A DNA stretch of 64,000 bases from a bacterium (lineage in GTDB: Bacteria > Planctomycetota > SZUA-567), in NCBI GenBank assembly GCA_003245715.1, contig QKCJ01000010.1, forward strand, positions 1 through 64,000. Reading direction: 5' to 3'. Of the stretch, positions 17,648 to 26,929 are shown one piece after another; within the stretch, counting starts at the first letter, position 1; every line of letters starts with the position of its first letter. The notes below the pieces were generated by a model. That model saw only the letters and a list, made by a program, of their open reading frames with translations, searched no databases and was not told the DNA's origin. Both the position numbers and the translations under genes were made by a program.

Positions 17648-18952
17648 ATGGGTAGACCGAAAAATAAAATCCTAAATCCCAAACTTATCTATAATCACGA
17701 TGCACCATACATCGCCTGGAATAAAGACCGCAAAACATACCGCCTGCCCCTGCAGGAATTCTCAGAAGATACTTACGAAGCCAAAGTATCTGATATTAAA
17801 ATCGCCCTGCTAACCGGTAAATGGCCGAAATGGGCGGAAAAAATGCGCGGCGTCTCCCGCTGGCTGGCTGATAAAAATGTAAAAATCAAAACCGATGACG
17901 ATCAGGCGATTATTGATTCATGGGCGCAGGAATTTATCGTCAACAGCAGCCAGAATATGCTCGACAACCGCCTTTATCACCTCAACCGGCTAAGTGAGTA
18001 CCATGACCTGCGCTCACTCTCGGCAAGCAAAGCGGCCGATTTTATGAAAATCCTCACAACCAACGGCATACCCAAATATTTCTCGCATTATGTCGCGGCA
18101 ATGATGGGAGATCGCGTCATGCGCCGTGAGAAAATTTTAGCAGAACTAACCAGCAAGGAAATATTTCCGCCAAAAGGCAAAGCCAATCTCAAACAATCAC
18201 TCACAAGCGCTCTGCGTAACCGTGAGGTTTTTCTGTTCTTTCCCGACAAAGATAAAAAAACCATCGGCAGCTATCAGGCAAACAAACAGCGCCAAGGGGT
18301 AACCCCCAGCACCCGAAACGACTACCTCCACACCTTCAAAATGTTTTACCGCTGGATGAAAAAACATGAGATCTGCATCAATAACCCCTTTGAAGACATC
18401 AAGCAGATTAAAATACCCCATAAGGACGGAATTGTACACCTCAGCCGCAAGGAACGCGACAAGATTATCAAAACCGTTAAAGGCCAGGATTATGAGGTCG
18501 CTGTCTGGATTGCCATCTATGCCGGTTTAAGGCGCAGCGAGCTGGCCAGACTGCGCAAAAATGATATTGACCTTGAAAATCGCTGGATCACCGTCAAAGC
18601 CGGTAAAACCGGCAAAATGCGGATGGTGCCAATATCACCGGCTCTCAAGAAGAAATTAGCCGCTACCAGCCTTGAACACAGAATTATCCACCACTGGCCA
18701 GCCAATAGCTACAGCAATACCGCTGAAAGCGATCTGGATAAACTCGTCCGGCTGCTACCCAAAGAACTTGAGCCGAAAATCCGCTGGAATGTCTTCCGCC
18801 ATACCTTCGCCAGTTTGCTGGCGCAGACCGGGCAGATGTCAATCGACCAGATTGCCGCTTTAATGGGAAACTCCCCGGAAGTCTGCCGCCGTCATTACGC
18901 CCACCTCCTGCCGGAATCTGCCGACCAGACCGGCATCAACCTGATCGATTGA
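17648..18952 (+). CDS. int: prophage tyrosine integrase
   Basis: 434 residues from the ATG at 17648, which has GGAG eight bases upstream. The N-terminal SAM-like DNA-binding domain includes the DYLHTFKMFYRWMKKH stretch. The catalytic domain has IYAGLRRSELARL (first Arg), KAGKTGKMRMVPI (Lys turn), WNVFRHTFASLL (Arg-His; the usual first His is Asn) and RRHYAHL (Tyr nucleophile). It sits 155 bases from attL and points into the phage, so it should catalyse integration and excision at the tRNA. Confidence 0.92.
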   Translation: MGRPKNKILNPKLIYNHDAPYIAWNKDRKTYRLPLQEFSEDTYEAKVSDIKIALLTGKWPKWAEKMRGVSRWLADKNVKIKTDDDQAIIDSWAQEFIVNSSQNMLDNRLYHLNRLSEYHDLRSLSASKAADFMKILTTNGIPKYFSHYVAAMMGDRVMRREKILAELTSKEIFPPKGKANLKQSLTSALRNREVFLFFPDKDKKTIGSYQANKQRQGVTPSTRNDYLHTFKMFYRWMKKHEICINNPFEDIKQIKIPHKDGIVHLSRKERDKIIKTVKGQDYEVAVWIAIYAGLRRSELARLRKNDIDLENRWITVKAGKTGKMRMVPISPALKKKLAATSLEHRIIHHWPANSYSNTAESDLDKLVRLLPKELEPKIRWNVFRHTFASLLAQTGQMSIDQIAALMGNSPEVCRRHYAHLLPESADQTGINLID

Positions 18953-19047
18953 CCTCCCCCGCTGCATATTTTTAAAACCCAAACTCAGGGAAAATTATTT
19001 ACTTAATTTTCTTAAAAAAATCACGATTATTTTTACTTTCTAATTGC

Positions 19048-19227
19048 ATGCAGTTAGAAAATGGACGCGCCGCGCCACGGCCGCACCGGGTAAAGGGTAG
19101 AACTGTCTCGATATCCTCACGGATCAAGCCGGAGATTGCTGAGGCTCTAAAAATGATGAGCAAGAAACAGGGAATCTCCCAGACTGAAGCCCTTGAGACC
19201 GCTATTTTCAATTATTGCAAAATGTAA
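19048..19227 (+). CDS. ribbon-helix-helix-like small DNA-binding protein
   Basis: A 59-residue basic protein. After a short disordered start, GRTVSISSRIKPEIAEAL and the following helix KQGISQTEALETAIFNY have the strand-helix-helix spacing of CopG/Arc-type regulators. No clear ribosome site precedes the ATG. It sits just behind the integrase on the same strand, where an excisionase or integrase-control protein is common. Function inferred from position only. Confidence 0.5.
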   Translation: MQLENGRAAPRPHRVKGRTVSISSRIKPEIAEALKMMSKKQGISQTEALETAIFNYCKM

Positions 19228-19249
19228 AAAACCGCCCCGGCTGGAGCGG
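19225..19249 (-). terminator. terminator at the end of the late operon
   Basis: On minus, CCGCTCC pairs with GGGGCGG (one G-U) around AGCC, followed by six Ts (19231-19226). It ends transcription a few bases past the 751-residue tail gene, against the convergent small gene. Confidence 0.65.
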
Positions 19250-19255
19250 CTTGGG

Positions 19256-21511
19256 TTATAGATTATTCGTGTAATTGTATTTTGCCGGATTTGTCGGATA
19301 AAAGAATTTCTCTCCGGGCTGGGGCTGATTGGAAGTAAAGTCTGTAAAATACCTAGTGACCTCGCCAGTTGCAATATTCAAATAATAATATACCAGTGGA
19401 TTGACTGGAGGATTGCTTAATCCGGTTGTATCAAGGTATCCATAGGAAAGCAATGTACCGTCATTTAAAACGCAGTAAGACGGCGATGAATTATAGGCAT
19501 TTTGCTTTATCTTTGCATTAACAATCGTTCCATTATCATTATAGGGAATTGTTATATATTCAAAGGTGGTTTTACCAGTTAATTTGGTAACAAAATATCC
19601 GAGAGAATTTCCTTCACTTGTAAGCACCCATGCATTAAAACAGTAATTACCAAACATATACGCATACGATGGCAATATTATTCGCTGATAATCCTGATAA
19701 CTAAGCATCGACCCATCAGTGCCGATCAGATAACCAGTACTTCGATATGTGCCATCAATTAGTGCCGTATATGAAAAAAAGACGTAAGCATTATCGTTAT
19801 ATCTATAATATAGATCAATTAAGTGAAAATCTGTATAAACATCACCGAGATTTGCAGGAAGTGCTGACAGCATATCAATTGTGTTTACAAGACTCCCACT
19901 ATATGAAATTTTATAGCATTGCAATGCAAATGAAGCCTGAAAGCAATATTTATAATAATCATCACCATAACCATAGGAGTTTTGTATAGATATAATAAAT
20001 CCACCAGAATATTCAACAATATCTGGGTAAGAACCTGTACTTGGTATTTCTTTAGTCACTTGATAACCTGGGTTTTCACCATATATACTATAATAGTTAT
20101 ATGCAATCATGCTGTTATCAAATATTTTAAGAATGCTTGTTGATATATCCGCACCATCATAATCGGCACGTTTAAGGATGGTATAATTATTGACATTGCG
20201 GTCAAGATAAACAAATGAAGGATAATCTTGTTCGCCATCATAAAAGCATGTTAATTTATACGGAAGGTTGTTATATCTGTAAGATGATTCTATCGCAAAT
20301 GGATTTCCCGGATTAGCGTATTTCCCGTTAACCAATTCAACCCAACACACATAACAAATATAGCTTGATTCAATACGATAGCAAAGCTGGAACGTTTTAC
20401 CGCCAGACCTGATCGGCATTGGACGTTTACCGCCCCACGAGACAGACCAGCCGGTGCCGCCATCGTCAATAAGTTGATCGAGTGAATTGCTGATCTGCTT
20501 TTTAATGACATTATTTTTCTCGGAAAAATGGTTAGCGTATCCATTATTATAATACCAGAATACGCCCCGTGACCTAAAAGGGCAACCCCGGACCCCCGAG
20601 CCGGGAAGAGTTGTATCGACTTCAGCGCCATGGACGGTGTAACCTTCATTGCCAGTCTTGCCGAGCAAGCTTCCGGCCTGTGTGCCGATGGTGTCAGTAC
20701 CAGGCACTGGCGCTGTTCCTTCGTACTGAATATAGGTCGGTCTGTGACTGCCCCGGCTGACTCTGAAATAATCACCATAGGCGGAGGCCGGGCTTACGGC
20801 GATAACTGACCTTGTCGAGTTGTCAACGGTCGGGGTTTGCAGCTGCAGGATTCCGTCAGTACTGGCAAAGCTTGAGGGGTCAAGAAGATTGCCCTCTTGC
20901 ACATTAATGGTTTCAGAAAGCTGCGCCCAGAACCAGTCGCGATTATCGCAGAATTTAATCTCACAGTACTGCTCTCCGGTGTCAGGTACGCCGTCGGTCT
21001 CTGGCTGGCTGATAATCAGAAATTCACCAAAGTGTGCTGATTCAAGCTTGCTGCCGTCGCCGCCGTAGGGAATGCGGGCAAAGCGCTGGGTTTTATCAAT
21101 GATATTAACCTTCATTTTAACCGCCCCACCGATCAGCGCCGGGATAACGACACTGTCAGTCGCCGGGAGGGGCTGAAAGAGAACGACGAAATTATCAAGA
21201 TGCGTAGCCGGGGCGTAATCCTCAACCTCGAAAATACGCGGCAGGGAGTACCAGTTTTTCGGGTCGGCACTGGTCGCGCCAATCTCTGAAGGTTTGACCG
21301 CCTGCCCCTTGATTCCCATTATCCGCCCCGCATCACGCACAGCGCCGGCAGTATTGACCACGCCGACAAGATGCGGATTGTGGTAATCAGCGGTAAAATT
21401 TTCTTGCTTAGATTCCGGAAGTCGGTTAAGATCAGCAATAAGGGCATTGGCCAGACTACCGCTGACCAGGTAATCGGCAGACTGGTCCTGAACGGGATTA
21501 AAATTATTCAT
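19256..21511 (-). CDS. large virion protein, probable tail tip or receptor-binding protein
   Basis: 751 residues, last gene of the late operon. The first half (to about residue 400) is G+C-rich and reads as a conserved beta-rich structural protein (LPRIFEVEDYAP; GGDGSKLESAHFGEFL). The second half is strikingly Tyr/Asn/Ser-rich (many YY and YNY patterns) and encoded in AT-rich DNA. Its repeated strands resemble a propeller-like surface domain (PSYCVLNDGTLLSYGY). Position at the operon end and this composition suggest host recognition. No catalytic motif is seen. The break in base composition suggests the C-terminal domain was acquired separately. Confidence 0.55.
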   Translation of the reverse strand: MNNFNPVQDQSADYLVSGSLANALIADLNRLPESKQENFTADYHNPHLVGVVNTAGAVRDAGRIMGIKGQAVKPSEIGATSADPKNWYSLPRIFEVEDYAPATHLDNFVVLFQPLPATDSVVIPALIGGAVKMKVNIIDKTQRFARIPYGGDGSKLESAHFGEFLIISQPETDGVPDTGEQYCEIKFCDNRDWFWAQLSETINVQEGNLLDPSSFASTDGILQLQTPTVDNSTRSVIAVSPASAYGDYFRVSRGSHRPTYIQYEGTAPVPGTDTIGTQAGSLLGKTGNEGYTVHGAEVDTTLPGSGVRGCPFRSRGVFWYYNNGYANHFSEKNNVIKKQISNSLDQLIDDGGTGWSVSWGGKRPMPIRSGGKTFQLCYRIESSYICYVCWVELVNGKYANPGNPFAIESSYRYNNLPYKLTCFYDGEQDYPSFVYLDRNVNNYTILKRADYDGADISTSILKIFDNSMIAYNYYSIYGENPGYQVTKEIPSTGSYPDIVEYSGGFIISIQNSYGYGDDYYKYCFQASFALQCYKISYSGSLVNTIDMLSALPANLGDVYTDFHLIDLYYRYNDNAYVFFSYTALIDGTYRSTGYLIGTDGSMLSYQDYQRIILPSYAYMFGNYCFNAWVLTSEGNSLGYFVTKLTGKTTFEYITIPYNDNGTIVNAKIKQNAYNSSPSYCVLNDGTLLSYGYLDTTGLSNPPVNPLVYYYLNIATGEVTRYFTDFTSNQPQPGEKFFYPTNPAKYNYTNNL

Positions 21512-21525
21512 AAAGGATTACTCCA

Positions 21526-21999
21526 GTGAAGACAATAAAAATATTAAGCTCATTGATTCTGCTTTTTACCCTGCTGGCAACCGCCGCCGAGCAGGAGGAA
21601 ATCACGGTCTATCATAACGACCTGCTCAAAATTGATTATGTCAACTGCGCTGACATTGAAGGCTATACCTTCCCTAAAACACTTAACAAACAAACGATTC
21701 ATGCTCCAAGTGAATACGAAAAAGAAACCATTAAAAAGAAGCTCAGAGGCAAGGGAATTTACATATTAACAAGAACTCCACTATATAAAGAGAAAGACCA
21801 AAAGAACCGGGATATTTTTTATAGACTAGCCGTTTATAAAATTGACCGTACCCCGATTAACAACCATGAGGATTTTGACAAGTTCCTCAAAGGCTGCAAA
21901 CCGGGTCAGGAAATAAAACTTTATTTCAGAGCCACAAGGGCCGGTTCCGGCCCTAAAGATTACCCAGAATACCAAGCCTATCTGATTATGCCGGAGTAG
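21526..21999 (+). CDS. secreted PDZ-like protein, moron on the opposite strand
   Basis: 157 residues from a GTG at 21526 with AAAGGA eight bases upstream. The N-terminus MKTIKILSSLILLFTLLATAA is a signal peptide. The C-terminal part YKIDRTPINNHEDFDKFLKG and KPGQEIKLYF resembles a PDZ domain. It is the only plus-strand gene within the 19-40 kb late region, and its 3' end overlaps the next tail gene by 14 bases. That suggests independent expression in the lysogen, probably from a promoter inside the tail gene. An effect on the host envelope is a guess. Confidence 0.65.
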   Translation: MKTIKILSSLILLFTLLATAAEQEEITVYHNDLLKIDYVNCADIEGYTFPKTLNKQTIHAPSEYEKETIKKKLRGKGIYILTRTPLYKEKDQKNRDIFYRLAVYKIDRTPINNHEDFDKFLKGCKPGQEIKLYFRATRAGSGPKDYPEYQAYLIMPE

Positions 22000-22954
22000 G
22001 CTCCCCGCTATAGGTCAGCGGGATATTGGCTGTCGCGGGCAGATCGGCGCCGATACCCAGATACGTCTCAAAATCATTGTCAAAATACACTTTCTCGATA
22101 TTCAGCTGGATCGGCATTTTATTGGTCATACCGTTCGGGCCAACCATATCAAAATATTTTACCCAGGCATAATGCCAGCCCTTTTTATCAAATTGCTCTG
22201 AGTATATCAGAGGAAACCATTGCTTTGTTCCGCCGCTGGAATACTGAAAATTAAAGGTAATGGCGATATATTCCTTATTGGCTTCCGGGGTGGCATAGGC
22301 GCCGGTAAAGAGGACGCTCTCCTGCGGCATGCCGCGAAAGGCTGCGGTATTGGTTGTGCCGGTGTAATCCCCAAGGCTTTTGAGGAATTCCCACGAAACC
22401 GTCTCAGCCAGAAAGTACCATTTTTCATTCCAGGAGAAATTCGGCGCGACCACGTCAACGCCCTGCGGTCCGCTTGAACCAACATTAATCCCACCCTTGA
22501 AATCTTCGGTCTGGGTCAGACCCGAACCATCCGCCAGATACCAGTTAACGGTCTCGATCGAGTAAAACTTGCGCTCGGTCTTGCCGGTGGTATTGATTGA
22601 GACGTAAGGATTGATGATATTGCCGTTGGCATCTTCGGGTAATTTCCCGCTAAGTCCTGATGAATCGGCGTTAGAGCTAAAATTCAACTCAAAGACATGA
22701 TTACAGTCGCTGACAGTTTCAGCGTAGCGAATACGGTTGCGGTTCAGGCCGATAAAAGTAGCGGGCAGATTTTCCTTCGCCCAGAGGTAGGCGTCTTCAG
22801 GCTCGGAACTGACCGTATCTTCCGGATTGCCATTTTCAATACTGGTTACGGTGTAAGTCAGCCGGGCCGTTTCGCCGTCGCCGTTATCCTCAATTTCCAT
22901 GACCGAATCATCACGCTCGGCAATAAAATCCTCTGTTTCAATATACGCACTCAT
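21986..22954 (-). CDS. virion/tail protein of unknown role
   Basis: 322 residues, beta-rich, with no recognised motif. It contains an acidic N-terminal stretch (IETEDFIAERDDSVMEIEDNGDGE) and several aromatic strands (KWYFLAETVSWEFLKSL; KGWHYAWVKYFDMVGP). It lies between the tape measure gene and the tail-tip candidate, the place of distal-tail or baseplate proteins in siphoviruses. The 3' end overlaps the antisense moron by 14 bases. Confidence 0.5.
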   Translation of the reverse strand: MSAYIETEDFIAERDDSVMEIEDNGDGETARLTYTVTSIENGNPEDTVSSEPEDAYLWAKENLPATFIGLNRNRIRYAETVSDCNHVFELNFSSNADSSGLSGKLPEDANGNIINPYVSINTTGKTERKFYSIETVNWYLADGSGLTQTEDFKGGINVGSSGPQGVDVVAPNFSWNEKWYFLAETVSWEFLKSLGDYTGTTNTAAFRGMPQESVLFTGAYATPEANKEYIAITFNFQYSSGGTKQWFPLIYSEQFDKKGWHYAWVKYFDMVGPNGMTNKMPIQLNIEKVYFDNDFETYLGIGADLPATANIPLTYSGEPTPA

Positions 22955-22984
22955 TATTTTAACCTATCTTAAAAGTAAACCGCC

Positions 22985-23006
22985 CCGGGGAGATGCAGCT
23001 CCCCGG
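22985..23006. terminator. strong hairpin behind the tape measure gene
   Basis: CCGGGGAG and CTCCCCGG form a perfect eight-pair stem with a six-base loop in the 113-base gap between two late genes. There is no T-run, so it may act as an RNA processing or stabilising element rather than a full terminator. Confidence 0.5.
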
Positions 23007-23067
23007 AAACGGCTTACAAATGGTACAAATCTTCTTTCACCCTGTCTGCATACAGAGATTATTATTT

Positions 23068-25962
23068 TTATCTGCCGGCGACTGCGATAACTGCGCCGGA
23101 GTCAAGCTGGCGGCGGGTATTTTCCTCGATGCGCTGCTGCACCCGCAGGCTGTCGCGGGCGATATTAGTGGTCTCGCCCTGCAGCTGCCCGGAGAATGTT
23201 CCCTGCGCGCTGGGGCGAACCGTCTCTTCAATTTGTGGCAGCAGATCAGAGAACCAGTTTTTAAACTCGTCAAGCATCGGGGCATTTTTACCGCCGCTGT
23301 TGATCTGCTCAATCAGGCTTGACATTTCCTTATCAAGCTCCATTCCGCCGATATTATTGGCCGGGTCTTTGAGGGCTTTAATCTGCTCGCGGATCTCCCC
23401 GATCTTTTCCTGCAGGCCGTTTCCGGCCTGATCCATCAGACCAGCGGCAGCCTGCGAGGCGACCTCGGCAGCTGAAGCGATAGACTCGACCAGCTTTGAC
23501 TGACCACTAGCCCCCTGCTCCTGCACCCGCTTGATCTCATCGGAAATATCACTGATTGATTTACGGATTTTATCGGTATCAATATCCCCGCCGAGGGCGT
23601 CTTTGAGCTTGTCAATCCGCTCCTGCGCCTCTTCATAGTCCTTGTTGTCCCAGGCGCTTTTACCGTACGCCAGCGCAGCGCCAAACTGACCCGTCTGCAA
23701 AGCGGCAAATGTCAGCATCACGTCCTTGCCGCGCTTGAGAGCCGCAATGACATTCTCAACCAGCGAGTAGACTTTAATGAAACCGCTGCGCAGAATATCA
23801 AAGACCGTCCCCCCGGCCAGACCGACCTGTAAAAGCACCTTCTTGATATTGAGGAAGGTCAGCTCGAGTTTTTTGCCGACGCTTGAGCCGAACAGATCAA
23901 ACGCCCCCACCGAGCGGATCAGCCCAGGAATCGAGGAAATAAACCCGGTCAGCCGCTTGAGAATCGCGCCGATAGCGTCAAAAGCCACCTTCTTGGCGGT
24001 CAGAAAACCGATACTGAACCAGTTGCCGATTGAGACCCCGGCAATTTTGGCGGCCATTGCCGTCTCGACCATGCGCCTGATTGCCCCGCCAAAAGCGTTG
24101 TTGTATAAATCGGTCAAGGTCTGCAGCAGCTCTGACTGGCGGATTAATTCCCGGCTGATCAACCCCAGAGGTGAAAGAATAACCGAGAGAATACTCGACA
24201 CCGCCAGAAGCGCCCCGGCTGTCAGGCTCGCGCCGATTGCCATCGCCTTAAACGCCACCGACGCCCCCAGCAGGATCTCCGGCAGGTCGACAAACTTCTG
24301 GATAAACTCGCCGCTGCGCTGTATCCACTGCTGCAGGACCCGCAATCCGCCGATCATCGCCCGGTGGAATTTCGAGTGCGAGATCGTCAGTACCCCGCCA
24401 AGCAGCTCGGAGGTTTTGAGGATCTCGGCATTTAAAGTCTGCTGCTGGTTACCGTATTTCTCAGTGTTATTCTGCAGGTGGTTCCAGGAACCGGCAGCAC
24501 TCTGAGCGGCGGCGCTTAAAGTAGCCAGAGCAATCTGGGCCTTATTGGCTGAAGCCGGATTAATGCTCTTGTTTAAAAGTTCCTGCTTGATTGCCGCCTG
24601 CTCGACGACCACACCAAGCTCATAAAGCTCATCGAGATTGCCGCCGATTGCCGCCTTGAGCGCGGAGAAGACCTTGACGGGGTCTGCTCCGAGTGAACTG
24701 CCGATATCATTTCCAAGACGGACAACGGTCTTGGAGAGTTCGGCTGCCAGAGTTGAGGACAAGGCAAGTTTTTTAAATTCATTATTGAAAGTCAGCAGCT
24801 GCTGGGCGGTAGTGGTGAACGCCCGCCCTACCCCGTCGGAATACGCCTGCGCCCATTTGGTGATCTCGGCGCTGCTGGCGCCAAAAGTCTGGGTCAGACG
24901 GAATACCGTATTACCGGCAACCCGGGCATCATCATACATCCGCTGGAAAAACTCCGAAGTTTTGGTCGAAGCGTTAGCGGCAATGTCAGAGAGTTTATCC
25001 AGCGCGGGGATAACCTTGTAAAGAGCATCCGCCATCCGGTCAAGCGAGCCTAAAATGGCTGTCTTGATACTGGCCGCCAGCGACTGCATACTTGAAACCA
25101 GAGATTTACCCGCCGCATTGACCCGCTTGAACCCCTCAACCAGAATCTTGCCCAGAACCTTGCCGACCTCGTAACCGGCCTTTGAGACCTCCCACAAAAC
25201 ATTGGTCAATAATTTTAACAGGGCACTGCCCGCCCCGATCGTCCCCCAGAATACTTTCCATGCCGCAACAATAGTCCCAATGGCGAAAGCAATTGCCAGA
25301 AGCGGAGCCAGAACCGGAGCGGCGGCAACCGCAAGCCGGATCAACCCCTTTATACATAAAGATAAAATTGGTGGCAAGGCACTCAAGACAGTTTTAAGAA
25401 CGGTAAAAGCAATTGACGTAATTGAAACCTGCGCCCCGGCGGCAGCGATCACGCCCTTAAGTTTCCCCCAAAGTAACGCCTGAATATCGATAAATTTATT
25501 TACGTAACCTATCACTTCATAAACGGTACCGGCGATAGAAATATACTGGATCAGGCTGATAATCATATCCATAATTGAAGATGACTGTTTTTTTGTCGCA
25601 GCATCTGACTCTGCCAGAGCGTTAGCTGCGGTTTTTGCGTTCTCGGATAAATTATCCATACCGGAATTACCTGCGGACTGAGCAAGCGCGACAAGTGCAG
25701 CCTGCAAAGCCTCAGAAGACTGAGCCGATTCAGAAGCAGCCTTGGTGTAATTACCGGTTGAATCACGCAGCCCCATCAACTGAGATGAAAGCTCAGATGC
25801 AATATTTTTAATGGCTTTTATACCGTCAACACCCTGACCAATTTGACTCAACGCCGCCGTCAGGTCTTTGACCTTCTGTTGCAGCTCGTCAAAAGCGGCG
25901 CTGGCGGCCATGGCCTCCTGATCGAGATTATTCAGGCCGGATTTTTCTCCGTCTTCATCCAT
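23068..25962 (-). CDS. tail tape measure protein
   Basis: 964 residues, the longest phage gene. Helical throughout, with Ala/Gln/Leu-rich coiled coils at both ends (AFDELQQKVKDLTAALSQIG) and hydrophobic segments in the middle (RLAVAAAPVLAPLLAIAFAI). It also has the repeated RMYDDARVAGNT and GVGRAFTTTAQQLLTF style seen in minor tail/tape measure proteins. It sets tail length and may help DNA passage. It overlaps the preceding small gene by eight bases. Confidence 0.88.
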   Translation of the reverse strand: MDEDGEKSGLNNLDQEAMAASAAFDELQQKVKDLTAALSQIGQGVDGIKAIKNIASELSSQLMGLRDSTGNYTKAASESAQSSEALQAALVALAQSAGNSGMDNLSENAKTAANALAESDAATKKQSSSIMDMIISLIQYISIAGTVYEVIGYVNKFIDIQALLWGKLKGVIAAAGAQVSITSIAFTVLKTVLSALPPILSLCIKGLIRLAVAAAPVLAPLLAIAFAIGTIVAAWKVFWGTIGAGSALLKLLTNVLWEVSKAGYEVGKVLGKILVEGFKRVNAAGKSLVSSMQSLAASIKTAILGSLDRMADALYKVIPALDKLSDIAANASTKTSEFFQRMYDDARVAGNTVFRLTQTFGASSAEITKWAQAYSDGVGRAFTTTAQQLLTFNNEFKKLALSSTLAAELSKTVVRLGNDIGSSLGADPVKVFSALKAAIGGNLDELYELGVVVEQAAIKQELLNKSINPASANKAQIALATLSAAAQSAAGSWNHLQNNTEKYGNQQQTLNAEILKTSELLGGVLTISHSKFHRAMIGGLRVLQQWIQRSGEFIQKFVDLPEILLGASVAFKAMAIGASLTAGALLAVSSILSVILSPLGLISRELIRQSELLQTLTDLYNNAFGGAIRRMVETAMAAKIAGVSIGNWFSIGFLTAKKVAFDAIGAILKRLTGFISSIPGLIRSVGAFDLFGSSVGKKLELTFLNIKKVLLQVGLAGGTVFDILRSGFIKVYSLVENVIAALKRGKDVMLTFAALQTGQFGAALAYGKSAWDNKDYEEAQERIDKLKDALGGDIDTDKIRKSISDISDEIKRVQEQGASGQSKLVESIASAAEVASQAAAGLMDQAGNGLQEKIGEIREQIKALKDPANNIGGMELDKEMSSLIEQINSGGKNAPMLDEFKNWFSDLLPQIEETVRPSAQGTFSGQLQGETTNIARDSLRVQQRIEENTRRQLDSGAVIAVAGR

Positions 25963-26206
25963 TTAACCACTCCCTGATTGCGTGGTAAAAAGCTTTGACA
26001 GCCTGCGGACAGGCGGTAATCAGTACGCTCTGGCGCGGGCTTATGTTTTTTACGTTAAAATCATCACGCATGGCGATGTAAATAATCCCCGATAGATTGA
26101 TCTGCGAGAGGTCAGTCCGGGCGTACCAATCCCAGAACGCCAGCGTCAGCTCGATCGACCACTGGCGTTTCTGATAATCCATGAATGTTTTTTTTGAATC
26201 AGGCAT
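25955..26206 (-). CDS. small tail-assembly protein
   Basis: 83 residues, starting inside the last codons of the frame that ends at 26199 and overlapping the tape measure start. Contains aromatic helices (SIELTLAFWDWYARTD). Its place directly before the tape measure gene matches the second tail-assembly chaperone or its downstream partner. No further motif. Confidence 0.5.
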   Translation of the reverse strand: MPDSKKTFMDYQKRQWSIELTLAFWDWYARTDLSQINLSGIIYIAMRDDFNVKNISPRQSVLITACPQAVKAFYHAIREWLNG

Positions 26207-26406
26207 AGGGATTGACCACCTTGAATTTCTTGACGCCGGCGACTGCGGCCTGCAGGGCCATCAGCTGGCGGGTCTGTTCATACTGGTGAAAAAGAACGGC
26301 CTTGGAGCGCAGGAACAACTGCCGGAAGGTCAGACGGGAATAATCCTGAATCCCGGCGACCCCGGCAAACTGCTCGACTAAGACCCAGAGGTCTCTGATC
26401 TTTTGC
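26199..26406 (-). CDS. frameshift extension of the tail assembly chaperone (gpGT-like)
   Basis: A minus-strand frame, one base back relative to the upstream chaperone, continues across that gene's stop and encodes a protein-like segment (VEQFAGVAGIQDYSRLTFRQ ... VVNPYA). There is no ATG, GTG or TTG near its beginning, so it needs a -1 frameshift near 26398-26404, where GCAAAAG occurs. The order chaperone, frameshifted extension, tape measure is that of lambda G/GT. The slippery site is not a canonical heptamer, so the exact place is uncertain. Confidence 0.5.
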
Positions 26407-26842
26407 GGAGCTTCTCCATCTCCTCGTTGAAGGTCTGATCCAGAACCTCGGGCAGCACCTCCTGCACCCTCTGCTCCAGCTGCGAGACGGTTTGCTGCAG
26501 AATTTGTTTTCGACAATCGCCGCTTTTTCTGGCCAGCTCCAGAAGTTCCGATCTCTGACCTTCCGGGGAAAAATTTATCAGCTCGATCTGCAACTCCGTT
26601 CTGATTTTTTCAAGGACGGGCTTGGTGATAAGCTTGAGAAAATCACGGCGCTCAAGATCAGTCTCAACCATGGCGTAAATCAGATCGCAGCAGGTTCGGG
26701 TGTCGTTAAAGATCTCCTGATACTGCTCCGGGTGCAGCGGCAAGTTGAGCAGGTCGATGCCGAGATCTTCCTTGATCTGGTCAAGCGTACCGAGGTCAAA
26801 ATCAACCGGCCACTCCTTGCCGTTTTTATCTTTTATCTTCAC
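26378..26842 (-). CDS. tail assembly chaperone (gpG-like)
   Basis: 154 residues. An N-terminal beta segment KIKDKNGKEWPVDFDLGTLD leads into an all-helical body rich in Glu/Gln/Leu. It lies between the tail tube and tape measure genes, the standard position of the chaperone that coats the tape measure protein. The C-terminus overlaps the shifted frame described at 26199-26406. Confidence 0.65.
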   Translation of the reverse strand: MKIKDKNGKEWPVDFDLGTLDQIKEDLGIDLLNLPLHPEQYQEIFNDTRTCCDLIYAMVETDLERRDFLKLITKPVLEKIRTELQIELINFSPEGQRSELLELARKSGDCRKQILQQTVSQLEQRVQEVLPEVLDQTFNEEMEKLRKRSETSGS

Positions 26843-26929
26843 AGTAAATCCTTTTAATTTGAAATTTCAAGAAATGCGGAGCAAAGCCCCCACCTGCTCC
26901 GCGGTAAAATAGTAATGACAGCTTACGCG

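Noticed and set aside
26199-26516. Independent 105-residue gene in the tail chaperone region
   Set aside because: Its first half is the shadow of the upstream gene; only the second half, reached by frameshift, looks protein-like.
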